Origin: Chitinivibrio sp051745065
Lineage (GTDB): Bacteria; Fibrobacterota; Chitinivibrionia; Chitinivibrionales; Chitinivibrionaceae
Assembly: GCA_051745065.1 (NCBI GenBank)
Contig: JBNJDQ010000003.1
Span: forward strand, 1-52,996
DNA length: 52,996 bases
Reading direction: 5' to 3'
This document shows, in pieces, positions 34,201-42,990 of this stretch; position 1 is the first letter of the stretch; each line of letters starts with the position of its first letter. Made by a program: the position numbers and the translations under genes. The notes under the pieces were generated by a model. That model ran no database searches. It was not told the origin of the DNA and worked only from the letters and a program-made list of their open reading frames with translations.

Positions 34201-34945
34201 CATCTGAAAAATTCACATCCCCCGTGAGCCGGTATGAGCTGTAGATGGCGCTGTCCGCCTTCTCAGGATGAAGATATGCCCGATAGGCACTGTTAAAGTA
34301 GAGAGGCTCCCCATCCCCGGTGAAGAGAGCCACGGCGGGAGCTGTTCCTTCCGCCAGATAATAGAATTGTCCGAGGCTCTCCTCCAGTGATTCCAGAAGG
34401 CTGTTCAGAGTAAATTCGCGCCGGTTGCGAAAAGTCTGGACCACAAGGTCACCGAAGAAATATCCGATCAGCCCGACAATTGCGTAGGTTGATCCACTGA
34501 AAACAGCTTCGGAGGACGAGGAAAAAGAGACACTGTCCGAGAAAAAGAGAAAAGCCGCCAGAGGCAGAACCGCCGGGGCCTGGTGATGGCAGCGCAGGTA
34601 TGTTGCCCCCAACAGCAGGGAAAGGAGGTTGTAATGATAATAACTGAGGCCGTCCACCAGGGATGAAAGATTAAGAATGAGCAGGGAAGTCAGGGTCAGC
34701 AGAAAGGTTTCACGCAGCAGAATAATGCTCTCCTGGAATTCGGCGGGACGGGGCATACGGAAGAACCATATAAACACAGCTGTACCAGCGCCAAGTTTCA
34801 GCAGGGGCAGATACAGTGAGGCCCCGGAAATAAGGTTATACCCCGCGGATACAAAGAGAATCATTCCGCTCAGAAAAGGGTACAGGCGGTAGAAATTATT
34901 CCGTAACAGGAGGGGGATATCCGGAATCCTACGAGACTTCAACAC
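31283..34945 (-). CDS. Hybrid sensor histidine kinase with two receiver-like and two HPt domains
   Basis: With the GTG at 34945 the protein has 1220 residues (an ATG at 35068 would overlap most of the end of thiE). In order: five to six membrane helices (about 15-185), two PAS-like domains (about 215-310 and 340-430), HisKA with SHELRTPLNG (about 468), an HATPase with QILINLIGNAVKFT and GGIGLGLAISKKLVE, a receiver-like domain that has lost its Asp (IIKNRGSS, about 700-815), a true receiver with Asp in IITDWNLPGMNG (about 880), and two HPt domains, HSVHGAALNIGA (about 1024) and HSIKGAARNIGA (about 1164). It is an inner-membrane multi-step phosphorelay kinase. The output regulator is not in the window. 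It overlaps thiE by 17 bp. Confidence 0.9.
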   Translation of the reverse strand: MLKSRRIPDIPLLLRNNFYRLYPFLSGMILFVSAGYNLISGASLYLPLLKLGAGTAVFIWFFRMPRPAEFQESIILLRETFLLTLTSLLILNLSSLVDGLSYYHYNLLSLLLGATYLRCHHQAPAVLPLAAFLFFSDSVSFSSSSEAVFSGSTYAIVGLIGYFFGDLVVQTFRNRREFTLNSLLESLEESLGQFYYLAEGTAPAVALFTGDGEPLYFNSAYRAYLHPEKADSAIYSSYRLTGDVNFSDVSFTSLFQEGRPRVIRSGYNRSAGASGGSYVHLTSVFSPVEIAGTGSCVLQVFSAHGLSRASALTTNAINQKYQKLLNNNFSQLWYLTDPDTLGFANLTFAEFHGITTRDVFNKPIRAIYEAGLCSEVVRENRTVFNERRQVIRQRHMTSAEGQTRVLRIIKTPKLDFSGGVECVMCEATDITEMYDEKLQLSALNSNLERERERADAMSRAKSSFVANMSHELRTPLNGVIGMAELLLDSSLSREQEEFSRIIYKSGKHLLSVINDVLDFSHIESGNIRIESAPTELSSIVADAVEVIMPRAEQKSVDIIVDDRECWGDVVRADGIKIKQILINLIGNAVKFTAQGAVLIRIQRSPGKDGFHGYTFSVQDTGIGISRKRQEELVDPFIQGDSSVTRRFGGIGLGLAISKKLVEYMGGALQCESTPGLGSDFSFTLHLSSVGYREMPEPLSRIQSVVYVDNQEWAISTAESFADSLGISFHAIRDRKALREELGEHIMSGRSAQVVIIKNRGSSDRECIPLVESLCREPLFAGVSVILLSDSSSHLHAYPRGVRRIRGPLSYAHFIEMVQYSRADSPSEERLLIVEDNSVNQKIMASLAESCACTAYDIAETAEKALEFLKQREYTVIITDWNLPGMNGDELIRTIRRGAAYDMNRSVRAVAVSARSKADVRRAARDAGFDEYIVKPVSQRDIMGIFDWLRKDGGDESRAGEPDTIDFNRYVLFNRAYITDKLMGDTDTLRRLLSEFVSVIPKKCNEARQRFQSGDYEGLREVVHSVHGAALNIGASRLGEVTREIEDAVGSPDTTRRLARLLDELIRVNDDLTGELTAVLNEIAAQGTEESKDDRGGASANDPASDTELEGAVLNVDDILDNLMDDYEILREILQEFEKSMPAIVRELEEAVRTEDFRKIDDSAHSIKGAARNIGAERLGNISYRLEMCGKKKNGDSLEKNLSLLHREFDTLIGEIRKIRE

Positions 34946-35588
34946 CGGTATCTCCCCGCCCGAAAGCCTGCCTGTGCGCTGAAAGAATCGCCTCAAGAGC
35001 ACGCCGGGGGTCAGCTGTACGGCACAGGGGGCCGCTGAGAGCGTAATTATACAGATTATGCCGGGCAAGATCGGTGATTCTCTCTGCAGTTATTCCGCCG
35101 ATAACCACCACGGGGAGGGCGGACTCCGCAGTGTCCGCCCCTGCATTCTGCGGGCCCCGCAGGGGATCGGGCAGCTCCTTGGTTGCCGTTGTCCATACCG
35201 GCCCGTACCCGAGGTAATCAAGGGGCTCGTTCTGCGCTGCCGCAACCTGTTGCGCGTTATGCGTGGAAAAGCCCACCAGCATTTGATCACCGACAATGGA
35301 GCGCACCCGGGCCGGAGAAAGATCATCCTGACCAACATGTACACCGTCAGCGGCGCAGTCGCGGGCAACAGCGGGATCATCGTTGATAATCAGGCGGGTT
35401 GTGGTGCCTTCGGTACACCGGCGCATCATCTCAGCAGTCTTCAACACCTCAAAGGGACGAACCCCTTTCATCCGCAGCTGTACAAACGGAAGAGCGTACT
35501 CCGTAAGAAGCCGGGTAACGTACTCATACCCCCGGCGGGGGTCGGTAAGAACAGCATAGAGCCCGAATTGATCCGGCATATTTCGCAC
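34929..35588 (-). CDS. thiE: Thiamine-phosphate synthase
   Basis: The 219-residue ThiE TIM barrel joins HMP-pyrophosphate and thiazole phosphate to thiamine phosphate. Motifs: GLYAVLTDPRRG opening, LIINDDPAVARDCAADGVHVGQDDLSP, VGFSTHNAQQ, DYLGYGPVWTTATKE and VVVIGGIT. Of the possible starts, the GTG at 35588 has GGAGG five bases upstream; a GTG two codons earlier lies inside that site. It is alone without other thi genes and its stop lies inside the start of the histidine kinase gene. Confidence 0.93.
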   Translation of the reverse strand: MRNMPDQFGLYAVLTDPRRGYEYVTRLLTEYALPFVQLRMKGVRPFEVLKTAEMMRRCTEGTTTRLIINDDPAVARDCAADGVHVGQDDLSPARVRSIVGDQMLVGFSTHNAQQVAAAQNEPLDYLGYGPVWTTATKELPDPLRGPQNAGADTAESALPVVVIGGITAERITDLARHNLYNYALSGPLCRTADPRRALEAILSAHRQAFGRGDTGVEVS

Positions 35589-35677
35589 AGGCACCTCCGG
35601 TTCAGTTTATTTCCCCTGCGTATACGGTGAATATATATCTTTAACAGGGTACAACATATACAGAAGAGAAAGTAGCC

Positions 35678-36091
35678 ATGACAGCATACAGCGAAGACAT
35701 AACACAGTCGGAAGCCCACCTCTATGCAGGCGTAGCCAAGGCTGACGGTATAATCAGCCGTCAGGAGTACACCCAGGTGCCGTATTACGCCCGCAAAAGT
35801 CAGAAATTCTTTGATATGATGGGAATGAACAGGGAAACGGCGGACCGGATCGGCCCGGCAATACGCCGAATTCTGTCGGCACCGCAATATAAAGAGTGGA
35901 CAAGTGAAGACCATCTTCAGGAAGCCCTTCGCCTCAGCAGGAAGGCCAGTGAACAGGGCTTTTGGCAGAGCAATGTCACCTTTCAGAAAAACGAAGAAGG
36001 CTTTACCAATGCAGCCCGGATCGGTGGCTACAATATTAAGGAGGCGCGTTTCATACGCCGTATGGAAGAGCTGTTGGCCCAAAGTGATTAA
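35678..36091 (+). CDS. Small TerB-like protein, function unknown
   Basis: A 137-residue, mostly helical, soluble protein. The stretch HLYAGVAKADGIISRQEYTQVPYYARK resembles the acidic metal-binding first half of TerB-like domains (ADG..S..E pattern), and the rest is a helical pair ending IKEARFIRRMEELLAQ. No signal peptide or membrane segment. It is divergent from thiE and lies 78 bp before an aminotransferase gene. AGAAAGTAGCC precedes the ATG. The family assignment is tentative and the role is not known. Confidence 0.7.
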   Translation: MTAYSEDITQSEAHLYAGVAKADGIISRQEYTQVPYYARKSQKFFDMMGMNRETADRIGPAIRRILSAPQYKEWTSEDHLQEALRLSRKASEQGFWQSNVTFQKNEEGFTNAARIGGYNIKEARFIRRMEELLAQSD

Positions 36092-36169
36092 GCAATTTAT
36101 ACCCGCCCTCCACGGGATAGTGATCAAAATGTATTTTCCTTTATCAACCGAACCATAACAGGACAAAAC

Positions 36170-37396
36170 ATGTTTAACCAGTCAGAGAGACTCAGCAACG
36201 TAAAATATGCTATTCGCGGCCCCGTTCTGGATGCAGCCTATGAGCTGGAGAGAGCCGGGGAAGAAATAATCAAACTCAACATCGGCAATCCCGGTGCCTT
36301 CGGATTTAATCTGGACACCTCCCTGATCCATGCGGTGCAGGATAATATGCTCGGCACGGAGGGGGCCCAGTCCTACTCTCATTCCCAGGGAATCATTTCT
36401 GCCCGCGAAACTATTCTGGACTATCATCACTCCAAAGGCATTAAGAACCTGCACATCGATGATATTTTTATCGGAAACGGGGCAAGTGAACTGATCAGCA
36501 TGAGCATGCAGGCCCTGATTAACCCCGGTGACGAGGTTCTTGTACCGGCTCCGGACTACCCCCTCTGGACAGCCTCGGTCAATCTTGCCGACGGCACAGC
36601 GGTCCATTATCTCTGCGATGAGGAAAACGGCTGGAATCCAAGTATCGCGGATATGGAATCCAAAATAACCGACCGAACCCGGGCAGTCGTTCTTATCAAC
36701 CCCAACAATCCCACGGGCAGTGTCTATTCAGAAGATATTCTGCGGGAAATCGTGAGGATTGCCCAAAAACATGAACTTCTGATCTTTGCCGATGAGATAT
36801 ACGACCGCATCCTTTTTGACGGTGCAGTTCACACCTCTGTCGCCACCCTGGCCGGAGACCACCCTGTAATCACCTTCAACGGGATCTCCAAGACTCATCT
36901 TGCCTGCGGTCTGCGCGGTGGCTGGATGGTCATCAGCGGCAATCGCGACGCCCTGCGGAATCTTAAAACCGGCCTCTCAACACTGGCATCCATGCGCCTG
37001 TGCTCCAACGTTGCCGCGCAATACGCCTGTAAAGCAGCACTGGAGGATGACACCCAAATCCGCAAGTACGTCGCGCCGGGCGGGCGTCTGCATACACAGC
37101 ACAGCAAAGCCTGGCAGGCCCTGGAGGAGATTGACGGAATCAGCTGCGTCAAAGCCGAAGGCGCCCTCTATCTTTTTCCCAGGATCGATGCAGCCCGTTT
37201 CAATATCACCAATGACGAACAGTTCGTCCTGGATTTTCTCCGCGAAAAGAAAGTCCTCCTCGTTAACGGGACGGGGTTTAACTGGCCGGAACCGAATCAT
37301 TTCCGAATCGTGATACTCCCGCCGGAGGATCAGCTTGTGGAAGCCATCCACCGTCTCGGGGATTTCCTCGCAACCTATCAGCAGAAGCAGGCATAA
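36170..37396 (+). CDS. Pyridoxal-phosphate aminotransferase, AlaA type
   Basis: A 408-residue fold-type I aminotransferase close to AlaA/AspC-like alanine transaminases. Motifs: LNIGNPGAFGF near the N-terminus, GNGASELISMSMQALINPGDEVLVPAPDYPLW, INPNNPTGSVY, FADEIYDRI, and the PLP lysine K241 in GISKTHLACGLRGGW. AlaA-type enzymes start with the LSNVKYAIRGPVLDAA segment seen here. It likely makes alanine from pyruvate and glutamate. rfbB starts 3 bp after its stop. Confidence 0.92.
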   Translation: MFNQSERLSNVKYAIRGPVLDAAYELERAGEEIIKLNIGNPGAFGFNLDTSLIHAVQDNMLGTEGAQSYSHSQGIISARETILDYHHSKGIKNLHIDDIFIGNGASELISMSMQALINPGDEVLVPAPDYPLWTASVNLADGTAVHYLCDEENGWNPSIADMESKITDRTRAVVLINPNNPTGSVYSEDILREIVRIAQKHELLIFADEIYDRILFDGAVHTSVATLAGDHPVITFNGISKTHLACGLRGGWMVISGNRDALRNLKTGLSTLASMRLCSNVAAQYACKAALEDDTQIRKYVAPGGRLHTQHSKAWQALEEIDGISCVKAEGALYLFPRIDAARFNITNDEQFVLDFLREKKVLLVNGTGFNWPEPNHFRIVILPPEDQLVEAIHRLGDFLATYQQKQA

Positions 37397-37399
37397 AAA

Positions 37400-38413
37400 A
37401 TGGCACAGGAGGAACACCGTATACTCATCACCGGGGGCAGCGGATTTATCGGCTCCAACCTTATCCGGCTGATTCTGAAGGAGTATCCTCACTACCGCGT
37501 GGTCAACCTTGACAAACTGACCTACGCCGCCCTGGGCTGTAATCTGCAGGACTGTGCTGATCATCCCAATTACCATTTTGTGCAGGGGTCCGTCACGGAT
37601 AAAAGCCTTCTCTATGCTCTTTTTATGCAGCATTCCTTCGACAGGGTCATCCACTGTGCGGCCGAATCTCACGTAGACCGCAGTATCGAAGGCCCGGAAA
37701 TCTTTGTGGACACCAATATCAGAGGTACGCAGACTCTTCTGGAGGTTGCAACAACGCAATGGCTGGAGGAATTTGACGCCAAGGTTTACCTGCAGGTTTC
37801 CACGGATGAGGTGTACGGTTCACTCTCCCTGGATTCTCCGCCCGTTACAGAAGAATCACCCCTTCGGCCCAACTCTCCCTATTCCGCCAGCAAAGCTTCG
37901 GCGGATCTCATGGTCCGGGCCTACTGTCAAACCTACGGTTTTCCGGCACTAATTACCCGCTCAACCAATAACTTTGGCCCCTTTCAGCATCCGGAAAAAC
38001 TGATCCCCCGGGCAGTCACTAATATTCTGCAGGAAAAAATGACTCCTCTGTACGGCACCGGGGAAAACATCCGCGAATGGATCCATGTGGAAGATAACTG
38101 CCGTGCCCTGATGACCATTCTTGAGCTGGGAACTCCCGGCGAAGTGTATAATGTGGGCAGCGGGGACGAACGAAGTAATACAGAAATTGTTTCCTGCCTC
38201 ACTCAAACCCTCGGCATACCTTTTCGCGAAGCAGTTCAATACGTGGAAGATCGCCTGGGCCATGATCTGCGCTACGCCGTAAACGCACAAAAGCTGCGCT
38301 CCCTCGGGTGGCACCCCCGGCACTCCGTTGAAACCGCTCTTGCAGAAACAGTCCGCTGGTATCGCAGCAACCCCGCCTGGTGGAGCCCTCTCAGGTCAGA
38401 TGAAACTGATTAA
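37400..38413 (+). CDS. rfbB: dTDP-glucose 4,6-dehydratase
   Basis: The 337-residue short-chain dehydrogenase-type enzyme converts dTDP-glucose to the 4-keto-6-deoxy sugar on the way to dTDP-rhamnose. It has the NAD loop ITGGSGFIGSN, the catalytic STDEVYGSL (Thr, Asp, Glu), Y161 and K165 in PYSASKASADLMVRAY, and TRSTNNFGPFQHPEKLIPR. It starts 3 bp after the aminotransferase gene and overlaps rfbC by 14 bp. rfbA and rfbD are not in the window. Confidence 0.95.
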   Translation: MAQEEHRILITGGSGFIGSNLIRLILKEYPHYRVVNLDKLTYAALGCNLQDCADHPNYHFVQGSVTDKSLLYALFMQHSFDRVIHCAAESHVDRSIEGPEIFVDTNIRGTQTLLEVATTQWLEEFDAKVYLQVSTDEVYGSLSLDSPPVTEESPLRPNSPYSASKASADLMVRAYCQTYGFPALITRSTNNFGPFQHPEKLIPRAVTNILQEKMTPLYGTGENIREWIHVEDNCRALMTILELGTPGEVYNVGSGDERSNTEIVSCLTQTLGIPFREAVQYVEDRLGHDLRYAVNAQKLRSLGWHPRHSVETALAETVRWYRSNPAWWSPLRSDETD

Positions 38414-38960
38414 ACGATTTTTCGATGCGGCCGTACTTTTACAGCCCGCCCTGCACGCGGATGCGCGCGGCTGGTTTTATGAATCATATAACGAAGAAAC
38501 CCTTGCCGCCTGCGATATTCCCCGACACCGTTGGGTGCAGGACAACCGCTCCCTCTCGCGGAGCAAGCACACCCTGCGCGGCATCCATCTGCAGGCAGCT
38601 CCGCACGGACAGGCAAAACTGGTGGAAGTCCTGTGCGGCGCGGTACGGGATATCATTGTTGATCTTCGCAGAAACAGTCCGACATTCGGACGCTGGCAGG
38701 CAGTCACCCTTACAGCGCAGAACCATGAAATACTCTACATTCCCGAGGGATTCGGTCACGCCTTTGTCACCACGCAGGAAAACACCCTTCTCACATATAA
38801 ATGCTCCCGCTTGTACGCCCCCCAAAGCGAGATAACCCTTGCCTGGAAGGACCCGGATCTTGCAATTCAATGGGATATCGGCACTGCACCGATCCTTTCC
38901 GAAAAAGATCGGCGCGGCATTACCCTGAAGGAATATACGGAACTGTTTTCCCGAACGTAA
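38400..38960 (+). CDS. rfbC: dTDP-4-dehydrorhamnose 3,5-epimerase
   Basis: The 186-residue cupin enzyme epimerises the 4-keto sugar made by RfbB. Family marks are ADARGWFYESYNEETLA, the catalytic His63 in TLRGIHLQAAPHGQAKLVEVLCG, IYIPEGFGHAFVT, and the tyrosine-bearing YKCSRLYAPQSE. The ATG at 38400 lies inside the end of rfbB; upstream in-frame codons to 38328 are a read-through of that gene and not a real start. Its end faces the helicase gene 36 bp away. Confidence 0.94.
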   Translation: MKLIKRFFDAAVLLQPALHADARGWFYESYNEETLAACDIPRHRWVQDNRSLSRSKHTLRGIHLQAAPHGQAKLVEVLCGAVRDIIVDLRRNSPTFGRWQAVTLTAQNHEILYIPEGFGHAFVTTQENTLLTYKCSRLYAPQSEITLAWKDPDLAIQWDIGTAPILSEKDRRGITLKEYTELFSRT

Positions 38961-38996
38961 GCCCGCATACTGCTTCAGCTGCGGTCGCGCTCCTCT

Positions 38997-40706
38997 TTAA
39001 TCAATAAGCCCCTCTTCCTGAAATCGACGCAAACGACTGATTACGGCCCCGCGGCTGCGCCCGAGACTCCGGGCAATACGGCCGGGCGGTTTCCCCCGAC
39101 CGTAGAGACGGAGACAGCGTGCATCCTCGCGCCCTGTCCACGGGCGACCGGCATTCATGGCTGAAGTCTCTCCCGGGCCGGGCATCTCGCTGAGCCGTTC
39201 ATGCGTCATGACAGCCGTATTCTGAGACATCCCCGCAGGCAGGGCATCGGCATGAAGAACCACCCGGTGTCGGGCACGGGTTACTGCTACATAGAGCAGA
39301 TTAATCTCCTCTTCGATACGCTCCAGCTCACCATCGTCAAGGCCTTCTTTTTTGCGGCGCAGAATCTCTTTTTCGGTAATAAAGTCCGAACAGAGATACA
39401 CTTCGTCATATTCCAGCCCTTTACAGCGATGCACCGTGGAGAAGACATAGGCTCCGGCGACATTCTCGTCAGCAGAAATATTTGCCTTCCAGAGAGCGGC
39501 AATCCGTGCAGGCAACTGTGCACCATGCTCTTTTACCAGATCCACGGTCTGTGCCAGGCGCCGGTCACCGCATTTTTCCGCAAATGAAGCAAGGCCCGAA
39601 AGATCCTGAAAATGGCGTAACCGTTCGTTGCGTACCATCTCATACTTTTGATTAAAAATATTCAGGACATCCGAAAGAGCCCCTTCCTCTCCGGAGAACA
39701 TATAGGTTCCCAGGCCGCCTTCAAAGCGGATGCGGATGCCCGGTTCACGGCTGAGAAGGGTTACGGCTTCCGCCAAAAGAGAAATATTGGAACGCCCCAG
39801 GACAGCCCGTTTTTTGCTTCTCTCAGGGGTCCGGCGGTTTTCCGCCCGTATCTGCACGGTATGATCACGGCCGATATGGCGCTTGAGACGAATCACCGCC
39901 CGGGCACAGCGGCCGATGGCGTGATTGAACCGAAAGGATCGTGTCAGATTATACGGGGGAAACGAAAAACGGTGCATTGCATTGACGGCATTACGCCAGG
40001 CATAAATCTGCTGGTGTGGATCACCGGCAATGACCCGGACGGCATGTTCCTGTCTCTGAATAATATCAAGCATGACCGGTGATGCATCCTGACCTTCGTC
40101 AAAAAGGATGTAGTCGTAGGCAAGACGGGGCTCCTGCAGCTGATAGAGCTTGAGATAGAAATCATGGGTCACGGGCAGATATTTGAGCTTCATGGCCGAA
40201 AGAACGCGGCGGACAGCCAGGGTCAGAGCGGGAAAATGCGCTTTCACAAAGTCACGGGTTTGCTCATCTGTTATCTGCCCGAGGTAATCCACCTCTTCGA
40301 CACGGCGGCATGTGCTGCTGCAGAAAAGACGAATATACTCATTGAGATGCCCTGCAAGGGCCAGAGCATCGGTTTCATCAAGATGATCCGCACCATCAAA
40401 GAAACGCTGCAGAAGCATGCCCGCAGAATGATGCCCCAGAATGTAGCCGCCCCGATAAATAATCTCAGCGTAAGCAAGGGAGTGGGCAGTCTGTACCGTC
40501 ACGTTGGATAGTCCTGCAGCGGAAAATTTCTCCTGCCCTTCGCGCCGGACGGTTCTGTTGAATGCAAGATAGAGGATCCGGGCGGCTCGGTCACAGTGGC
40601 GGGCATAGTTTATCAGAGCAGTCGTTTTACCCGATCCCGCAACGGCGATCACCCGCAGATTCCCCGCATCAGGATGTATTCTTTTCTGTTCTTCTGTTAA
40701 TTGCAT
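38997..40706 (-). CDS. UvrD/Fbh1-like superfamily 1 helicase with C-terminal HTH-like domain
   Basis: A 569-residue SF1A helicase of the compact Fbh1-like type. Motif I is AVAGSGKTT (residues 21-29), Ia ILYLAFNRTVRREG, II ILFDEGQD (near 220), III AGDPHQQIYAWRNA, IV region FRFNHAIG, V STVHRCKGLEYDEVYL, VI LLYVAVTRARHRVVL. It would move 3'-5' on single-stranded DNA and may unwind or strip recombination intermediates. The last 50 residues (RPWTGREDARCLRLYGRGK...IARSLGRSRGAVISRLRRF) look like a Myb/SANT- or sigma-type helix-turn-helix, an unusual addition. It is divergent from pnp. Confidence 0.88.
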   Translation of the reverse strand: MQLTEEQKRIHPDAGNLRVIAVAGSGKTTALINYARHCDRAARILYLAFNRTVRREGQEKFSAAGLSNVTVQTAHSLAYAEIIYRGGYILGHHSAGMLLQRFFDGADHLDETDALALAGHLNEYIRLFCSSTCRRVEEVDYLGQITDEQTRDFVKAHFPALTLAVRRVLSAMKLKYLPVTHDFYLKLYQLQEPRLAYDYILFDEGQDASPVMLDIIQRQEHAVRVIAGDPHQQIYAWRNAVNAMHRFSFPPYNLTRSFRFNHAIGRCARAVIRLKRHIGRDHTVQIRAENRRTPERSKKRAVLGRSNISLLAEAVTLLSREPGIRIRFEGGLGTYMFSGEEGALSDVLNIFNQKYEMVRNERLRHFQDLSGLASFAEKCGDRRLAQTVDLVKEHGAQLPARIAALWKANISADENVAGAYVFSTVHRCKGLEYDEVYLCSDFITEKEILRRKKEGLDDGELERIEEEINLLYVAVTRARHRVVLHADALPAGMSQNTAVMTHERLSEMPGPGETSAMNAGRPWTGREDARCLRLYGRGKPPGRIARSLGRSRGAVISRLRRFQEEGLID

Positions 40707-40792
40707 TTTTTAATATAAAGAGTGACACTATGTAGACCAACAATTAAATATATTTTATATGAGTAAGAAATAAATTAATAGTAGGAGAATTG

Positions 40793-42871
40793 ATGACAAT
40801 TCGGAGTAAATCGATAACGATCGATGGTACGGAAATCACACTTGAAACAGGACGTATTGCCAAACAGGCAAACGGGTCGTGCACGATACGTGTCGGCGAC
40901 ACTATGGTTCTGAGTACTGCATGTAACGGCCCCGCACGTGAGGGCATTAACTTTTTCCCCCTGACTGTTGAATTCAGAGAACAGAGCTACGCCGGCGGCA
41001 AAATACCGGGAAGTTTCTTTAAACGTGAGGCCAAGCCCAGCACCCATGAGGTTCTCAGTGCCCGTGTGATCGACCGCCCCATCCGGCCGCTTTTCCCCGA
41101 CGGCTACAAAGAAGAAGTACAACTTGTCAACACGGTTATTTCCGCAGACGAGATCAATGCAGCGGATGTACTGGCTCTGACATCATCCTCATTCAGTCTG
41201 TGTCTTTCCGACATGCCTTTTAACGAGCCCATTGCCGGCGTACGGGTTACCTTTATTGATGACGGATACAAAGTATTCGCATCCAGAGAAGAAACCGAGA
41301 AGGGCGATCTCAGCATTGTTGTCGCCGGTACGGAAGAGTCCATCATGATGGTTGAAGGCGGTGCCTACGAAGTCGGTGAGGAAAAACTGGTCGATGCCAT
41401 TATGTATGCACATACGTTTATCAAGGAAATATGCGCACTCCAGAAGGAATTTCTTGCGGAAATCGGCGTAAAAAAGATCGATTTCGAAGCTCCCGAAGGG
41501 CGTGATCCCCAGATTGACGCTGATGTTCAGGAAATCATCGGTGACCGTCTCCACGACTACAGCTTTCTTGCTGATAAAATGGAACGATACAGCAAAATCG
41601 ATGAGCTGACTCAGGAAGCAGTGGAAAAACTCGAAGAAAAATATCCCGAGCAGGAAGGTGACATCAAAGCCGCCTTTCATGATCTGGAATCCAAAGATAT
41701 GCGCGATACCATCCTGAAAGAAAAGAAACGCATCGGCGGACGCGGTCTTGATGAGATCCGCACGCTCACCTGTGATCTTGATTTTCTGCCCCGGGCACAC
41801 GGTTCAGCCGTATTCACCCGCGGTGAAACACAGGCCCTGGTTACCACAACACTCGGGAACAAGCGCGATGAAATGATTATTGACGATCTGCAGAATGACT
41901 TTCGCAAAACCTATTACCTGCATTATAATTTCCCCCCCTACTCTGTGGGTGAAACAGGGCGATTCGGGTTCCCCAAGCGCCGGGAAGTCGGTCATGGTCA
42001 TCTCGCGGAGACGGCTCTTGCGCCGATCCTTCCGCCGGAAGAATTCTTCCCCTATACGGTTCGTATCGTATCGGATATTACTGAATCAAACGGGTCTTCA
42101 TCCATGGCATCAGTCTGCGGCGGGTCTCTTTCGCTCATGGCGGCAGGTGTTCCCGTCAAATGTCATGTTGCCGGTATTGCCATGGGGCTTATCACCGACG
42201 GTGATGATACAGCAATCCTGACGGATATTCTGGGAACTGAAGACCACCTCGGTGATATGGACTTTAAGGTCACCGGTACCCGTGACGGGATTACGGCGAT
42301 ACAGATGGACATCAAGATCAACGGTATTACTCCGGATCTTATGAAAGAAGCTCTTGAAGAGGCAAAAATTGCCCGCAACAAGATTCTTGATGCCATGGAA
42401 GCGGCAATCCCCGAACCCCGTAAATCTGTATCAGCCCATGCACCTTCCATCGTAACCATGAAAATCGATGAAAAGGATATCGGCGTAGTGATCGGTCCCG
42501 GTGGTAAAACAATCAAGGAGATGCAGGAACGCTTCTCCGGCGACATCAATATTGATGACGACGGCACAGTAACAGTTACTGCACCCAATCAGGAATCTTC
42601 CGCCAGTATTATCAACATGATTGAAAAACTGACGGAAAAACCTGAGCTCAATAAGGTGTATACAGCCACAGTCAAAAAGATCGTTGATTTCGGTGCATTC
42701 TGCGAATATCTTCCCAAGCAGGAAGGCCTTCTCCATATTTCGGAAATTGCCGACAAACGTGTGGAAGACGTGAATGAATACCTCAAAGAAGGTGATGAAA
42801 TCAAGGTTAAAATGATTGGTATTGAGAAAAACGGTAAAGTCCGTCTCAGTATTAAGGCTCTGAAAAACTAG
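40793..42871 (+). CDS. pnp: Polyribonucleotide nucleotidyltransferase (PNPase)
   Basis: A 692-residue phosphorolytic 3'-5' exoribonuclease of the RNA degradosome. Two RNase PH-like domains (about 10-225 and 310-540) are joined by a helical domain; motifs include FFPLTVEFREQSYAGGKIPGSFFKREAKPS and SSSMASVCGGSLSLMAAGVP. The KH domain (about 550-610, IGPGGKTIKEMQ) and S1 domain (about 620-690, VKKIVDFGAFCEYLPKQEGLLHISE) bind RNA. The ATG at 40793 follows AGGAG by six bases; a TTG one codon earlier is less likely. rpsO, often upstream of pnp, is absent. A strong terminator follows. Confidence 0.98.
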   Translation: MTIRSKSITIDGTEITLETGRIAKQANGSCTIRVGDTMVLSTACNGPAREGINFFPLTVEFREQSYAGGKIPGSFFKREAKPSTHEVLSARVIDRPIRPLFPDGYKEEVQLVNTVISADEINAADVLALTSSSFSLCLSDMPFNEPIAGVRVTFIDDGYKVFASREETEKGDLSIVVAGTEESIMMVEGGAYEVGEEKLVDAIMYAHTFIKEICALQKEFLAEIGVKKIDFEAPEGRDPQIDADVQEIIGDRLHDYSFLADKMERYSKIDELTQEAVEKLEEKYPEQEGDIKAAFHDLESKDMRDTILKEKKRIGGRGLDEIRTLTCDLDFLPRAHGSAVFTRGETQALVTTTLGNKRDEMIIDDLQNDFRKTYYLHYNFPPYSVGETGRFGFPKRREVGHGHLAETALAPILPPEEFFPYTVRIVSDITESNGSSSMASVCGGSLSLMAAGVPVKCHVAGIAMGLITDGDDTAILTDILGTEDHLGDMDFKVTGTRDGITAIQMDIKINGITPDLMKEALEEAKIARNKILDAMEAAIPEPRKSVSAHAPSIVTMKIDEKDIGVVIGPGGKTIKEMQERFSGDINIDDDGTVTVTAPNQESSASIINMIEKLTEKPELNKVYTATVKKIVDFGAFCEYLPKQEGLLHISEIADKRVEDVNEYLKEGDEIKVKMIGIEKNGKVRLSIKALKN

Positions 42872-42895
42872 ATTTCCACGTTCTTCTATGATTCG

Positions 42896-42927
42896 GGCGA
42901 CCCTTTTGACAGGGGTCGCCTTTTTTT
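42896..42927 (+). terminator. Intrinsic terminator after pnp
   Basis: GGCGACCC pairs with GGGTCGCC (42896-42903 with 42913-42920) around a 9-nt loop and is followed by seven T. Confidence 0.9.
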
Positions 42928-42990
42928 GTTGCCCCCGAAAGCACAAGCATGGTATAATTCCGGCATCTCAATTTGTCAAGGAGTCATACC

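Noticed and set aside
38328..38399. Extended N-terminus of rfbC
   Set aside because: The extra 24 residues are out-of-frame rfbB sequence; the ATG at 38400 gives the family-typical start.
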